Assembly: GCF_944324615.1 (NCBI RefSeq)
Contig: NZ_CALUWY010000006.1
Span: 26,833 to 90,832 of the forward strand
DNA from: an uncultured Mailhella sp.
GTDB taxonomy: Bacteria > Desulfobacterota > Desulfovibrionia > Desulfovibrionales > Desulfovibrionaceae
Length of the DNA: 64,000 nt
Reading direction: 5' to 3'
Positions 17,389-26,785 of this stretch are shown here, piece by piece (the stretch's first letter is position 1; every line of letters starts with the position of its first letter). The translations under genes were made by a program, and so were the position numbers. The notes beneath the pieces are model-generated. The model did not search any database, had not been told where the DNA came from, and was given only the letters and a program-made list of their open reading frames with translations.

Positions 17389-18354
17389 TTATGCCTTGTC
17401 GCTTCTGCCCGTGAGGGTTTCGCCTGTTCTGGCCTTTGCACCGCTCTGCACGATGCGGCTTCCTGCGGGCACGCTGTGGGTGAGCCACACGTTGCCGCCG
17501 ATGACGGAACCCTTGCCTATGGTGATGCGGCCGAGAATGGAGGCCCCGGCGTATACCGTGACATTATCTTCCAGAATGGGGTGACGGGGAATGCCCTTGA
17601 CCAGCGTGCCGTCGGCATTCTTGGAGAAGGAAAGCGCGCCGAGGGTCACGCCCTGATACAGGCGGCAGCCCTTGCCGATGATGCAGGTTTCGCCGATGAC
17701 CACGCCGGTGCCGTGGTCGATGAAGAAGTTTTCGCCTATCTGCGCGCCGGGGTGAATGTCGATGCCGGTGCGGGAATGGGCCATTTCCCCGATGATGCGC
17801 GGGATGATGGGCACCTTCAGGGCATAGAGCTCATGGGCGATGCGGTGGTGGATCATGGTGAGCATGGAGGGATAGCAGAACACGGTTTCTCCCGGACTCG
17901 TGGCCGCAGGGTCGCCCTCATAGGCCGCGCGGGCGTCCTCCGCGAGCATGTCGCGGATGGCCGGGATGCGCCGCATGAACTTCATGGCCATTTCCCGGGA
18001 GGCCACGTCGCAGCCCCGGCAGTCGTTGGCATAGTCGGCGCAGGCAAAGCAGCCGCCGCGCCGTATCTGTTCACTGAGCAGGCGGAAGATGGAGTCGAGG
18101 TTTGCGGCGAGGTGATAGCGCAACGATTCGCGGTGCACCTGAGAGGGGCCGAAATAGCCGGGGAAAAGCACCGCCTTCAGGCGTTCCATCATTTCCTTCA
18201 GCGCGTCATAGGAGGGCAGAGGAGTGGAACAGTCCTTGGCGTTCAGCACGGAAGAAAGGGATTCCGGGCGGCACAGGGCATCCGTCACCTCATCGAGGTC
18301 GTGCATGCGGGAAAGGGTGATTTCTTTGTCGGGCGTGGGGCAGCAGGAAGTCAT
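17389..18354 (-). CDS. cysE: CysE/EpsC-type serine O-acetyltransferase
   Basis: A 321-residue enzyme that acetylates serine for cysteine synthesis. The C-terminal half holds the left-handed beta-helix hexapeptide repeats (GIDIHPGAQIGENFFIDHGTG, GETCIIGKGCRLYQGVTLG, TVYAGASILGRITIGKGSVIGG). The long N-terminal helical region (about 140 residues) is of the extended type seen in anaerobes, and contains a cysteine cluster (CFACADYANDCRGC) that I cannot assign. The gene starts 6 bases after cysK, so substrate supply and sulfide incorporation are coupled. Confidence 0.93.
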   Translation of the reverse strand: MTSCCPTPDKEITLSRMHDLDEVTDALCRPESLSSVLNAKDCSTPLPSYDALKEMMERLKAVLFPGYFGPSQVHRESLRYHLAANLDSIFRLLSEQIRRGGCFACADYANDCRGCDVASREMAMKFMRRIPAIRDMLAEDARAAYEGDPAATSPGETVFCYPSMLTMIHHRIAHELYALKVPIIPRIIGEMAHSRTGIDIHPGAQIGENFFIDHGTGVVIGETCIIGKGCRLYQGVTLGALSFSKNADGTLVKGIPRHPILEDNVTVYAGASILGRITIGKGSVIGGNVWLTHSVPAGSRIVQSGAKARTGETLTGRSDKA

Positions 18355-18360
18355 GGGCGC

Positions 18361-19284
18361 TCAGTCCTTGGGAAAAAGGGGAGTGGAAAGATAGCGTTCT
18401 CCGGTGTCCGGCGCTATGGTGACGATGTGTTTGCCCGCAAATTCCGGGCGCAGGGCGAGATTCATGGCGGCGCGCACGTTGGCGCCGGTGCTGATGCCGC
18501 AGCTCAGTGATTCTTCCGTCATGAGCATGCGGGCCGTTTCCATGGCTTCTTCCGTGCTCACGGTGAGAATCTCGTCGACAAGGGAGCGGTCGAATACGGC
18601 GGGCACGAAGTTGGCGCCTATGCCCTGTATGCCGTGGGCGCCGCTGCGTCCTTTGGAGAGCACCGGCGATTCGGCAGGTTCCACGGCGGCGCAGAACACG
18701 GAGGGATCGGCCTCCCTGAGTCTGCGGCTCACGCCCATCAGGGTTGCGCCGGAGCCCACCCCGGCCGTGAAGGCGGCGGGAGCAAAGCCTTCCTTCCGGC
18801 AGTCTTCAAGAATTTCCACGCCCGTGGTCTCGTAATGGACGCGCGGCCCCACGGGATTGCTGAACTGATCGGGGCGGTAGGCGCCGGGCAGGGAGGCGAG
18901 CAGCTCATCCACCTTGTCCTGCGAACCCTGCATGCCCAGTTCCGCAGGCGTGAGCACGACCGTCGCGCCAAGACCGCGCAGCAGGGCCACACGTTCCCGG
19001 CTTGCCGAGGCGGGCATGGTAAGAATGAGCCTGAGATCAAGCTTCCGGCAGGCCACGGCAAGCCCTATGCCGAGGTTGCCGCTCGTGGCCTCCACCACGG
19101 TTCCGCCGCCGGCAAGAGCGCCCGATGCAAGCGCTGCGCGAAGGTAGCCCGCCGCCGCCCTGTCCTTGATGGAACCGCCGGGGTTGCGGGCTTCGTATTT
19201 CACATGGATCTTCGCGGGAAGAGATGCCGAAACCTTGTCCAGAAAAATGAGCGGCGTATGCCCTATGGTGTCGAGAATGTTCAT
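18361..19284 (-). CDS. cysK: CysK-type cysteine synthase (O-acetylserine sulfhydrylase)
   Basis: A 307-residue PLP enzyme that makes cysteine from O-acetylserine and sulfide. It has the PLP-lysine motif NPGGSIKDRAA, the substrate loop TSGNLGIG (the more usual residue after TSGN is T, here L), GVGSGATLMG and a C-terminal SCGISTGANV. I start it at the ATG at 19284 (MNILDTIGHTPLI). The 98-residue gene ends 8 bases upstream and cysE begins 6 bases downstream. A cystathionine-type specificity cannot be excluded but the cysE context favours CysK. Confidence 0.93.
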   Translation of the reverse strand: MNILDTIGHTPLIFLDKVSASLPAKIHVKYEARNPGGSIKDRAAAGYLRAALASGALAGGGTVVEATSGNLGIGLAVACRKLDLRLILTMPASASRERVALLRGLGATVVLTPAELGMQGSQDKVDELLASLPGAYRPDQFSNPVGPRVHYETTGVEILEDCRKEGFAPAAFTAGVGSGATLMGVSRRLREADPSVFCAAVEPAESPVLSKGRSGAHGIQGIGANFVPAVFDRSLVDEILTVSTEEAMETARMLMTEESLSCGISTGANVRAAMNLALRPEFAGKHIVTIAPDTGERYLSTPLFPKD

Positions 19285-19292
19285 GGCGTACC

Positions 19293-19589
19293 TCAGGATG
19301 GGTCGGAGGAAGGGGGCATGTCGTCCCTGGTGAACATGTGCCAGTACACGGAACGTTCTCCGTCTTTTTCGCGTCTTTCCGGGGTGACGTACAGGATGGG
19401 TTCGTCCTTCCAGTGATACGTCATGCTGTTGTCGGGCGCGATGTAGCACTTCATGTTGGCGGCGATGTCTTCCGGAGGCAGAGTACGGGGATTGATACCC
19501 CGCTCCTCCAGCTGTTCCCGGAGAAGTTCTTCCACTCTGGCGGCAACCTGAAGATTCGGTTTGGGCGCGTCTTCACACTGTGATGGCAT
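19293..19589 (-). CDS. Conserved-looking 98-residue protein of unknown function, first gene of the cysK-cysE operon
   Basis: I do not recognise this protein. It is small, acidic and soluble, without signal peptide or membrane segment. The N-terminal part is a predicted helix (VAARVEELLREQLEERG) and the C-terminal part is rich in aromatic residues and charged turns (MTYHWKDEPILYVTPERR, VYWHMF). The ATG at 19589 has a GAGG ribosome-binding site, and the stop lies 8 bases before cysK. Position suggests a role linked to cysteine synthesis, such as regulation of CysE or CysK, but this is only inference. Confidence 0.65.
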   Translation of the reverse strand: MPSQCEDAPKPNLQVAARVEELLREQLEERGINPRTLPPEDIAANMKCYIAPDNSMTYHWKDEPILYVTPERREKDGERSVYWHMFTRDDMPPSSDPS

Positions 19590-19890
19590 GGTATCCTCTT
19601 TTTGCAGAAAATGGCGCTGCGGCCTTGGAATATACGATAAGCTTTTGTCCTGTCTTGGCAAGAGCGGAGGGCGGCCCGGGAGCCTGGATGGACGAAGAGG
19701 GCATCCTTTCGCCCCGTCCGGGCATAAAGGGCCTGCAGGAGGCCGGGTTCCCCGCGTTGTCTGCCGGGAAAATATGGGCTATGCTTCGCCCGTTGCAGAC
19801 TTTTGCATGGGCTGCGGGTCATACCGGCTTCGTGAGAGGGCGGATGTGCTTTCCCCGGGGCCGCTGCACCATGAGCAAGGAGGGCTTTTC
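19590..19890. other. Divergent intergenic region
   Basis: About 300 bases between the leader gene of the cysteine operon (minus) and the GT9 gene (plus). I see no gene in it. It must hold both divergent promoters; a TATATT-like -10 on the minus strand near 19630 is the only element I would point to, and its -35 is poor. Confidence 0.4.
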
Positions 19891-20880
19891 GTGAAGAAGT
19901 TTCATATACTCTGCCTCAGAAGCGACCGCATCGGCGACATGCTGGTGAGCACCCCGGTGCTGCACCGGCTCCGCGTCCTGTACCCCGACGCGGTTCTTGA
20001 CGTGATCGCAAGCCCTCTGGGTGCCGTGGCGCTGGAAGGCAACCCCGATGTCGATCATGTGTTCGTGTACGACAAGAAGCACCTGCGCTGCCTGTTCACC
20101 CTTCTGCCGCACCTCAGGGAAAGGCACGATATGGTGGTGAGCTTCAACGACAGGTCGCGCACGCTGCGCATTCTTTCCTTTCTTGCGCGCGGCGACAGAA
20201 AGGGCGCGCTCAACAAGGGCCGCCTTGCGCCGTGGAGCGGTTCGGAGTCGGACGGCACCCATTATTCCGCCGTCATGCTCCGGGAGCTGGAGGCGGAATT
20301 TTCCCTGCCTCATGACGAACACCCCGACATAAGCATTCGTTTTTCCCTGCCGGAAGAGGTGGAAAAGGCCGTGCGCGAAAGTTTCCCGCCCGTGCCCGGA
20401 CTCAGGCGTGTGGGCATATTCATCGGCAACATCAAGAAGACGGGCCTGCGCTGGCCCATTGAAAAATTCGTGGAACTCACGCGGGTGCTGCTGGAGAAGA
20501 ACGCGGATCTTGATGTGTGGATCGTTGCCGGGGAAAGCGACGTGCCCCTTCTGGAGGCCTACCGGGACATGGAACACCCGAGACTGCACCGCTTCATCGG
20601 CAAAAAGTCGCTCCAGTACACCGCGGCCTTTCTGAAGACCTGCGACGCCTTCGTCACCTGCACCTCGTCGCCGCAGCATCTGGCCGGAGCCATGAAGGTT
20701 CCCACCGTTTCCATCACCTATCCCTGGTCGGAAACGCTCTGGACGCCGCGCGGGCCGCTGAATTTTTCCGCCGTTTCCGAGGTGAACGACGATGTGAGGG
20801 ATATTCCCGTGCGCACCGTGTACGAAACGCTGAACAGAACGCTTCAGGGGACGCTTTCCCCGTGGGAAGAGAAGGTATGA
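19891..20880 (+). CDS. Glycosyltransferase family 9 (heptosyltransferase-like)
   Basis: A 329-residue GT-B enzyme resembling ADP-heptose:LPS heptosyltransferases. Visible elements are the N-terminal CLRSDRIGDMLVSTPVLHRLR, the nucleotide-sugar region beginning RVGIFIGNIKKTGLRWPIEKF, and CDAFVTCTSSPQHLAGAM near the C-terminus. The start is a GTG with AAGGAGGG six bases upstream; longer in-frame extensions do not look coding. It likely adds a heptose to the lipopolysaccharide core at the cytoplasmic face. It is a single gene with a strong terminator directly after it. Confidence 0.88.
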   Translation: MKKFHILCLRSDRIGDMLVSTPVLHRLRVLYPDAVLDVIASPLGAVALEGNPDVDHVFVYDKKHLRCLFTLLPHLRERHDMVVSFNDRSRTLRILSFLARGDRKGALNKGRLAPWSGSESDGTHYSAVMLRELEAEFSLPHDEHPDISIRFSLPEEVEKAVRESFPPVPGLRRVGIFIGNIKKTGLRWPIEKFVELTRVLLEKNADLDVWIVAGESDVPLLEAYRDMEHPRLHRFIGKKSLQYTAAFLKTCDAFVTCTSSPQHLAGAMKVPTVSITYPWSETLWTPRGPLNFSAVSEVNDDVRDIPVRTVYETLNRTLQGTLSPWEEKV

Positions 20881-20886
20881 CGGAAG

Positions 20887-20911
20887 ACGGGCCGCAAGGC
20901 CCGTTTTTTTT
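20887..20911 (+). terminator. Terminator of the GT9 gene
   Basis: Stem ACGGGCC / GGCCCGT with a GCAA tetraloop followed by a run of T residues, 7 bases after the stop. Confidence 0.9.
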
Positions 20912-20985
20912 CGCCATGGCCTGAAGGCGCGTTTTCGGCGTGCCGGGGAGTACGGAGCAGGGGAAGATCTGCCCGGTGTTAAAAG

Positions 20986-21020
20986 AACGCCGCCGGAGCA
21001 TGGCACCGGCGGCGTTTTTT
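20986..21020. terminator. Bidirectional terminator-like hairpin after leuB
   Basis: An 11-bp stem AACGCCGCCGG / CCGGCGGCGTT with a 9-base loop. The T tract is stronger on the plus strand. On the minus strand it follows the leuB stop by about 30 bases and has a weaker T-rich tail, so it probably ends the leu operon as well. Confidence 0.7.
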
Positions 21021-21046
21021 CTAGAAGGGCAGGGTTGTGTTCAGGC

Positions 21047-22120
21047 TCAGATTCTGTCGCAGATGGCCTTGCCCATGGCCGTGGTGGACACGGGCGTGAC
21101 GCCTTCTTCCGCAATGTCCGAAGTACGGATGCCCGCCTCAAGCACCTGCGTCACGGCGTTGTCGATGGCGGCGGCTTCCTGCTCCAGACCGAAGCTGTAG
21201 CGCAGCATCATGGAAACGGACATGATGGTGGCGATGGGGTTGGCGATGTTCCTGCCGGCGATGTCGGGCGCGGAGCCGTGGCTCGGCTCATAGAGGCCGA
21301 AGGAGCCGTCGGCAAGGCTCGCGGAGGGCAGCATGCCGAGGGAGCCGGTGATCATGCTGGCTTCATCGGAAAGGATGTCGCCGAACATATTGGAGGTGAG
21401 CAGCACGTCGAACTGACCCGGGCGGTACACGAGCTGCATGGCAGCGTTGTCCACATACATGTGGGAAACGGTCACTTCCGGATAATCGGCGCTCATTTCG
21501 TTGACCACGCGTCTCCACAGGCGGGAGGTTTCCAGCACGTTGGATTTGTCCACGCTCACGAGGTTCTTTCTGCGGGCCATGGCCGCGTTGAAGGCCACCT
21601 TGGCGATGCGGCGGATTTCCATTTCGCTGTAGCGTTCCACATCATAGGCTTCCTGGCCGTATTTTCCTTCTCTCCAGCCGTGCTCGCCGAAGTAGATGCC
21701 GCCGGTGAGTTCGCGCACGATGAGCAGATCCATGCTGTCGCCGATGTTCTCGCGCTTGATGGGGCAGGCATTGCTCAGCGCCTTGTGCATGATGGCCGGG
21801 CGCAGGTTGGCGTACAGGCCGAGGCCTTCGCGGATCTTGAGCAGGGCCTTCTCGGGGCGTTCGGCGCCGGGCAGGTTGTCCCACTTGGGGCCGCCCACCG
21901 CGCCGAGAAGCACGGCGTCGTTCTTCTTGCAGGTGTCCACCGTGCTTTCAGGGAAGCAGGTGCCCACGGCGTCGTAGGCGGCGCCGCCCATGAGCAGATG
22001 GGTGAAGACAAATTCGTGGCCGAACTTCTGCCCGACCTTTTCCAGAACCTTGAGGGCCTCGTCCACGATTTCCGGGCCGATGCCGTCGCCGGGGATGACC
22101 GCGATGCGATAGGTTGCCAT
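21047..22120 (-). CDS. leuB: LeuB, 3-isopropylmalate dehydrogenase
   Basis: A 357-residue NAD-dependent enzyme that oxidatively decarboxylates 3-isopropylmalate in leucine synthesis. The family elements are all visible: [15 protein letters not shown] at the start, [37 protein letters not shown], the aspartate-rich substrate loop, and the cofactor-site sequence [23 protein letters not shown] precedes the ATG. It is last in a leuC-leuD-leuB order, with a terminator-like hairpin in the leuD-leuB gap. Confidence 0.96.
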   Translation of the reverse strand: MATYRIAVIPGDGIGPEIVDEALKVLEKVGQKFGHEFVFTHLLMGGAAYDAVGTCFPESTVDTCKKNDAVLLGAVGGPKWDNLPGAERPEKALLKIREGLGLYANLRPAIMHKALSNACPIKRENIGDSMDLLIVRELTGGIYFGEHGWREGKYGQEAYDVERYSEMEIRRIAKVAFNAAMARRKNLVSVDKSNVLETSRLWRRVVNEMSADYPEVTVSHMYVDNAAMQLVYRPGQFDVLLTSNMFGDILSDEASMITGSLGMLPSASLADGSFGLYEPSHGSAPDIAGRNIANPIATIMSVSMMLRYSFGLEQEAAAIDNAVTQVLEAGIRTSDIAEEGVTPVSTTAMGKAICDRI

Positions 22121-22177
22121 AGTACCGTCCTTATGGGCTGAAAGGGGAAAGAGCGCGGAAAGGCGGCTCTTTTTTAC

Positions 22178-22212
22178 GAAAAAGCCCGGCGGAGCGCGGT
22201 ACGCCCCGCCGG
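22178..22212 (-). terminator. Terminator-like hairpin between leuD and leuB
   Basis: Stem CCGGCGG / CCGCCGG followed on the minus strand by GGC and a short T run, about 20 bases after the leuD stop and 58 bases before leuB. It should reduce read-through into leuB, or mark an internal processing site. Confidence 0.6.
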
Positions 22213-22232
22213 AGGATGCCTGTGCCGAGCGC

Positions 22233-22745
22233 TCAGCGCGCGGCGCGGAGTTTTTCTATCTTGTCCTTCGAGTAGTTCACCAGACCGCCGCAGGCGATAA
22301 GGTTCTGCATGAAGGGCGGGAAGGGTTCGGCCTGAAAGGTCCTGCCCGTGGTTTCGTTGGTGATGACGCCGGTTGTGAAGTCCACGCTCACCGTGTCGCC
22401 TTCACGGATGTTCTTCGCCGCTTCGTCGCATTCCAGAATGGGCAGGCCTATGTTCAGGGCGTTGCGGAAGAAGATGCGGGCGAAGGTGGAGGCGATGACG
22501 CAGGAAATGCCGAGGTACTTGATGGACAAAGGCGCGTGCTCGCGCGAGGAGCCGCAGCCGAAGTTCTTGTGCGCCACCATGATGTCGCCGGGGCGGGCCT
22601 TTTTCACGAAATCGGGATCTTCCGATTCCATGCAGTGGGAGGCCAGCTCCTTCGGGTCGGTCACATTGAGGTACTTGCCGGGAAGGATGACGTCGGTGTT
22701 GACGTCGTCGCCGAAAACAAAGGCTTTGCCGTGCGCGTTCTGCAT
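22233..22745 (-). CDS. leuD: LeuD, isopropylmalate isomerase small subunit
   Basis: A 170-residue small subunit of the short (archaeal/clostridial-like) type, with [16 protein letters not shown] at the N-terminus and the conserved substrate-recognition segment [12 protein letters not shown]. It pairs with LeuC to interconvert 2- and 3-isopropylmalate. Its ATG shares one base with the leuC stop, so translation is coupled. A homoaconitase role is a theoretical alternative, but leuB in the same operon supports leucine synthesis. Confidence 0.94.
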   Translation of the reverse strand: MQNAHGKAFVFGDDVNTDVILPGKYLNVTDPKELASHCMESEDPDFVKKARPGDIMVAHKNFGCGSSREHAPLSIKYLGISCVIASTFARIFFRNALNIGLPILECDEAAKNIREGDTVSVDFTTGVITNETTGRTFQAEPFPPFMQNLIACGGLVNYSKDKIEKLRAAR

Positions 22746-24025
22746 CAGTCGTTACCTTCCTTGTCCATGATTGCTTCGGGGCTGACGATGCGCCCCGCGA
22801 CGGCCGATGCGGCGGCCACGGCCGGGCTGCACAGGTAGACTTCAGAATCCACATGCCCCATGCGGCCCACGAAGTTGCGGTTGGTGGTGGAGAGGCACTT
22901 TTCCCCGGCGGCGAGAATGCCCATGTGCCCGCCGAGGCAGGCGCCGCAGGTGGGCGTGCTTACCGCGCATCCGGCTTCCATGAAGGTGCGGATGTAGCCT
23001 TTCTCCATACACTCCATATAGATGGAAGGCGTGGCGGGAATGACGATGACGCGCACCCTGTCGCTGATCTTCCGGCCCTTCAGGATGCTTGCGGCCATGG
23101 CCATGTCCTCCATCCTGCCGTTGGTACAGGAACCGATGAACACCTGGTCGAGGAGCACTTCGCCCACTTCGTCGATGCTGCGGGTGTTGGAAGGCAGGTG
23201 CGGGAAGGCCACGGTGGGACGTATGGCGGAAAGGTCGATGTCGATGGTCTTTTCGTATTCGGCGTCGTCGTCGGCCTCATACACGGTATAGCTTTTGCGG
23301 CAATGGGCGTCGAGATAGGCGCGGCAGATGTCGTCCACCGGGAAGGTGGCGTTTTTGGCGCCGGCTTCGATGGCCATGTTGGTCATGGAGAAGCGGTCGT
23401 CCATGGAAAGATGCGCCACGCCGTCGCCGGAAAATTCCATGGAGCGGTACAGTGCGCCGTCCACGCCGATGAGTCCGATGATGTGCAGCATCACATCCTT
23501 GCCGCAGACCCACCTGCCCGGTCGGCCGGTAAGATTGAAGCGTATGGCCGAGGGAACCTTGAACCAGTTTTCTCCCGTGGCCATGCCCATGGCAAGGTCG
23601 GTGCTGCCCACGCCCGTGGAAAAGGCGCCCAGCGCGCCGTAGGTGCAGGTGTGCGAGTCGCCGCCGATGATGACTTCGCCCGGGGCCACGATGCCCTGTT
23701 CCGGCAGAAGGGCGTGTTCGATGCCCATGCGCCCCACGTCGAAGAAGTGCGTCAGCTCGTTTTCTCGGGCAAATTCGCGGCATACCTTGCACTGCATGGC
23801 CGCCTTGATGTCCTTGTTCGGGGCGAAATGGTCGAGTACCACCACGACCTTGTCCTTATCGAATACTCTGTCGGCCCCGGCCTTGCGGAATTCCGGAACG
23901 GCCAGAGCAATGGTGATGTCGTTGCCCATCACCACGTCGAGCTTCGCTTCGATGAGCTGGCCTGCGGAAACGCTTTCAAGTCCCGCATGCGCGGCCAGTA
24001 TCTTCTGTGTTACGGTCATGCCCAT
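22745..24025 (-). CDS. leuC: LeuC, isopropylmalate isomerase large subunit
   Basis: A 426-residue aconitase-family subunit of the short type. The [4Fe-4S] ligands sit in FIGSCTNGR and the later CGACLGGH segment, and the [21 protein letters not shown] stretch is conserved. I start it at the ATG at 24025 (MGMTVTQKI), which has AAGGA seven bases upstream; an ATG six bases later is possible. It is the first gene of leuCDB, behind two tandem terminators that insulate it from the cysteine desulfidase gene. Confidence 0.95.
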   Translation of the reverse strand: MGMTVTQKILAAHAGLESVSAGQLIEAKLDVVMGNDITIALAVPEFRKAGADRVFDKDKVVVVLDHFAPNKDIKAAMQCKVCREFARENELTHFFDVGRMGIEHALLPEQGIVAPGEVIIGGDSHTCTYGALGAFSTGVGSTDLAMGMATGENWFKVPSAIRFNLTGRPGRWVCGKDVMLHIIGLIGVDGALYRSMEFSGDGVAHLSMDDRFSMTNMAIEAGAKNATFPVDDICRAYLDAHCRKSYTVYEADDDAEYEKTIDIDLSAIRPTVAFPHLPSNTRSIDEVGEVLLDQVFIGSCTNGRMEDMAMAASILKGRKISDRVRVIVIPATPSIYMECMEKGYIRTFMEAGCAVSTPTCGACLGGHMGILAAGEKCLSTTNRNFVGRMGHVDSEVYLCSPAVAAASAVAGRIVSPEAIMDKEGND

Positions 24026-24126
24026 AGAGATATCCTTGTATGATAAAAGAAGAGAAGTTTTTTCCTGTGTGCAGGGCACAGGCAAAAAGTCCTTTCAGAA
24101 TAAAAAAGCGGTCGGACCTTGTCCAG

Positions 24127-24200
24127 AAAAAAGGCGGCCGCTCCGGCGTACGGCCGGAGCGGCGGAAAAAAAGGCCCCGTACCCTGCGGGGCACGGGGCC
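24127..24200 (-). terminator. Two tandem terminators after the cysteine desulfidase gene
   Basis: On the minus strand the first hairpin (GGCCCCGT / ACGGGGCC, 24173-24200) is followed by seven T residues. A second (11-bp stem GCCGCTCCGGC / GCCGGAGCGGC, 24137-24163) follows at once with its own T run. Double terminators suggest strict insulation of leuC from the upstream operon. Confidence 0.9.
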
Positions 24201-24222
24201 TTGGAAAAGCTCTGCGGACCGG

Positions 24223-25503
24223 TCAGGACTTGTGCAGCATGATGTCGAGGATGACCTTGTCGGCCTCCTTCATGCCCGTGGAACCCAGGCGGCCGAGGTT
24301 GGCGATGCAGGCTTCGATGTCGTCATCCACAATACCTTCGTTGCCGGGCACTTCGGTGCCGGCCATGGCAAGAAGCACGGCCTGAATGCCCGCACCCACG
24401 GCCGTGGCGACCTTGAGGGCGCAGCTGCTTTTGGCGCCGTCGCAGATCATGCCGGACACGTTGCCCACCATGTTGCGCACCGTGCGTTCCATGTCCTTGA
24501 GGCCGCCGCCGAGAAGCAGCGCTATGCCGCAGGCCGAGGCCGTGCCCGCCACCATGGCGCCGCAATGGGCCGAAAGGCGGCCCAGGTGATGCTTGATGTG
24601 AATGGAGGTGAGGTGGCTCATCATGAGCCCCCGGGCCAGCTTCTCATCGTCGCACTGCATGCGCAGGGCGCAGGCCACCACGGGCATGGTGCAGGTGATG
24701 CCCTGATTGCCGCTGCCGGAATTGCTCATCACCGGCATCATCACGCCGGCCATGCGCGCGTCGGCGGCGGCCGCCGTGAGCTTGGTGGCAAAGGTGGGCA
24801 GATCGTCGGCAAGAATGTGCTTGCGTATCTGCGTGTCCATCATCTTGCCCACGCCGAGGCCGTACTGACGGCGCAGCCCTTCTTCCGCCACGCGGCGGTT
24901 CATGCGCGCGGCTTCCAGAATGAAGCTGATTTCCTCGATGGGGGAGGTGGTGGCGAATTCGTAGATGCCCGCAAGGGTGAGCGGCCAGGGGCTGTCCGCT
25001 TCGCCGGCGGCTTCGGCGCGGGGCTTTTCAAAGATGAGCGAGCCGTTCTGCCATACGCGGGTGATGTTGTCGTGGCTGCCCGCCAGTTCGGCGGCGGCGC
25101 TCTCGTCTCCGGCAGAGGCCGTGACCAGGCAGTAGAGCAGCTCGTCGTTGTCTGCAAGGTGCAGGTTCACCGCGTTCTTTTCCAGCATGTCGCGGGCGTC
25201 GCCGGCCGTGGTCTCGTCGATGTCGCGCAGGCATTCCAGACCGAGGGCGCTTTTGCCGCCCAGCGCTCCGGCTGCGGCCGCCACGCCGAGGCCCATTTCG
25301 CCCGTGCCGGGAACCATGACGCCCATGCCGTTTTTAAGAAGATTGGCACTGACGGCCACATCCAGCTTCTCGGGTCTGCGGCCCAGGGTTTCGGCGGCCT
25401 TTGCCGAGGCGAGCGCCACGGCAATGGGTTCCGTGCAGCCCAGGGCCGGAACCACTTCCTGCTGCAGCAGGCTTATGAAGCGCTTTCTTTCCTCTTGAGT
25501 CAT
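24223..25503 (-). CDS. cyuA: L-cysteine desulfidase (CyuA/YhaM, UPF0597 family)
   Basis: A 426-residue protein of the UPF0597 family, whose studied members are oxygen-sensitive [4Fe-4S] enzymes that break cysteine into pyruvate, ammonia and sulfide. The N-terminal PALGCTEP holds the first cluster cysteine (Cys23), and later cysteines occur in HCGAMVAGTASACG and MICDGAKSSCALK. The glycine-rich MSNSGSGNQG segment is conserved. It overlaps the upstream symporter gene by 4 bases, the same pairing of transporter and desulfidase found in the enterobacterial cyuPA operon. Expected role: cysteine use and sulfide release. Confidence 0.88.
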   Translation of the reverse strand: MTQEERKRFISLLQQEVVPALGCTEPIAVALASAKAAETLGRRPEKLDVAVSANLLKNGMGVMVPGTGEMGLGVAAAAGALGGKSALGLECLRDIDETTAGDARDMLEKNAVNLHLADNDELLYCLVTASAGDESAAAELAGSHDNITRVWQNGSLIFEKPRAEAAGEADSPWPLTLAGIYEFATTSPIEEISFILEAARMNRRVAEEGLRRQYGLGVGKMMDTQIRKHILADDLPTFATKLTAAAADARMAGVMMPVMSNSGSGNQGITCTMPVVACALRMQCDDEKLARGLMMSHLTSIHIKHHLGRLSAHCGAMVAGTASACGIALLLGGGLKDMERTVRNMVGNVSGMICDGAKSSCALKVATAVGAGIQAVLLAMAGTEVPGNEGIVDDDIEACIANLGRLGSTGMKEADKVILDIMLHKS

Positions 25504-26723
25504 GCGTTTTCTCCGCTGTGCTGGAGCGTGTCCAGCTGTTCATTTCTGTTGAAGATGCCCTCCAGCATGAGGGTGAGGGCGCCGTCGCCCGTGATGTTGC
25601 AGGCCGTGCCGAAGCTGTCCTGCAGGGCGAAGATGGCGATGAGCAGGGCCACGCCGTTCTGGTCGAAGCCGAGTACGCCGGTGACGATGCCGAGGGAGGC
25701 CACCACGGTGCCGCCGGGCACGCCGGGAGCGCCCACGGCGAAGATGCCGAGCAGCATGCAGAAGAGCATCATGACGCCCACGCTCGGAAGCGTGCCGTAG
25801 AGCATGAGGTGCAGCGTCATGCAGAAGAAGGTTTCCGTGAGCACGGAACCGCACAGATGCACGGTGGAGCCCAGGGGAATCATGAATTCCACAAGGTTTC
25901 TGCTGAGCACGCGGGATTTTCTGGCGCATTCCAGGGCCACGGGCAGCGTGGCCGCGCTGGACATGGTGCCCACGGCGGTGAGGTAGGCGGGGGCGTAGTG
26001 GCGGAACACTTCCCAGGGATTGCGGCCGGAGAGCAGGCCGCCTATGCCGTACAGCACGGAAAGCCAGATGAAGTGGCCGACGATGACGATGAGCACCATG
26101 GAGATGAACACGGGCAGGTGAAGGCTGAGGGAGCCTTCATAGGCCAGTCCGAGGAAGGACATGCCCACGAAGAAGGGCAGGATGGGAATCATGACGTGAA
26201 GGACGAGGGCGCTCATGACGCGTTCAAGCTCGGAAAAGAGCCTGGCCATGTTTTCCGACTTCGTCCAGCTGATGGCTACACCGAAGAGAAGGGCGAGCAC
26301 CAGAGCGCTCATGACGCTGAAGAGCGGCGGAATGTCGAGCTGGAACACGATTTTCGGCAGGGAACGCAGCGTTTCGGCCGAGGTGGCTATGGAAAGATGG
26401 GGAATGATGGTGTAGCCCGCGACGGTGGAGAAGAACGCCGCCCCGATGGAGGAAAGGTAGGCGATGGCCACGGCCGTGAAGAGAATTCTGCTGGCGTTCT
26501 GCCCGAGGCGCACGATGGCCGGGGTGATGAAGCCGACGATGACGAGGGGAACAAGGAAGAAGATGATCTGCCCGAAGATATAGCGCAGCGAAACCACGGC
26601 ATCCATGATGCAGTGCAGCGGGCTTTCGGTATGGGAACCGAGGTATGTGCCCGCAAGCGAACCGATGACGATGCCGGCGAGCAGTTTGAGAATGAGGGAA
26701 AAATCAGCGGCCTTGGTGGACAT
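25500..26723 (-). CDS. Dicarboxylate/amino acid:cation symporter (DAACS family)
   Basis: A 407-residue inner-membrane symporter of the glutamate/dicarboxylate family. Visible elements are the serine-rich re-entrant loop TMSSAATLP, the second hairpin region GAPGVPGGTVVAS, and DSFGTACNITGDGA near the C-terminus, where this family binds substrate. Operon coupling with the cysteine desulfidase suggests that cysteine, or serine/threonine, is carried. Its GGAGG ribosome-binding site lies inside a 9-bp inverted repeat, so translation may be controlled by RNA folding. Confidence 0.9.
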   Translation of the reverse strand: MSTKAADFSLILKLLAGIVIGSLAGTYLGSHTESPLHCIMDAVVSLRYIFGQIIFFLVPLVIVGFITPAIVRLGQNASRILFTAVAIAYLSSIGAAFFSTVAGYTIIPHLSIATSAETLRSLPKIVFQLDIPPLFSVMSALVLALLFGVAISWTKSENMARLFSELERVMSALVLHVMIPILPFFVGMSFLGLAYEGSLSLHLPVFISMVLIVIVGHFIWLSVLYGIGGLLSGRNPWEVFRHYAPAYLTAVGTMSSAATLPVALECARKSRVLSRNLVEFMIPLGSTVHLCGSVLTETFFCMTLHLMLYGTLPSVGVMMLFCMLLGIFAVGAPGVPGGTVVASLGIVTGVLGFDQNGVALLIAIFALQDSFGTACNITGDGALTLMLEGIFNRNEQLDTLQHSGENA

Positions 26724-26725
26724 GA

Positions 26726-26785
26726 GAAGCCTCCATCATAAGGAATGTAGTGCTTTTTGCGCTGTAGCACAGGAAGGGAGGCTTC
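26726..26785 (-). promoter_or_regulatory. Leader hairpin that sequesters the symporter ribosome-binding site
   Basis: On the minus strand GAAGCCTCC (26785-26777) pairs perfectly with GGAGGCTTC (26734-26726), which holds the Shine-Dalgarno sequence just before the ATG at 26723. A nested 5-bp stem (GTGCT / AGCAC) fills the loop. If it folds, the ribosome-binding site is closed. This suggests translational control of the symporter-desulfidase operon by a ligand, small RNA or temperature. Confidence 0.55.
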
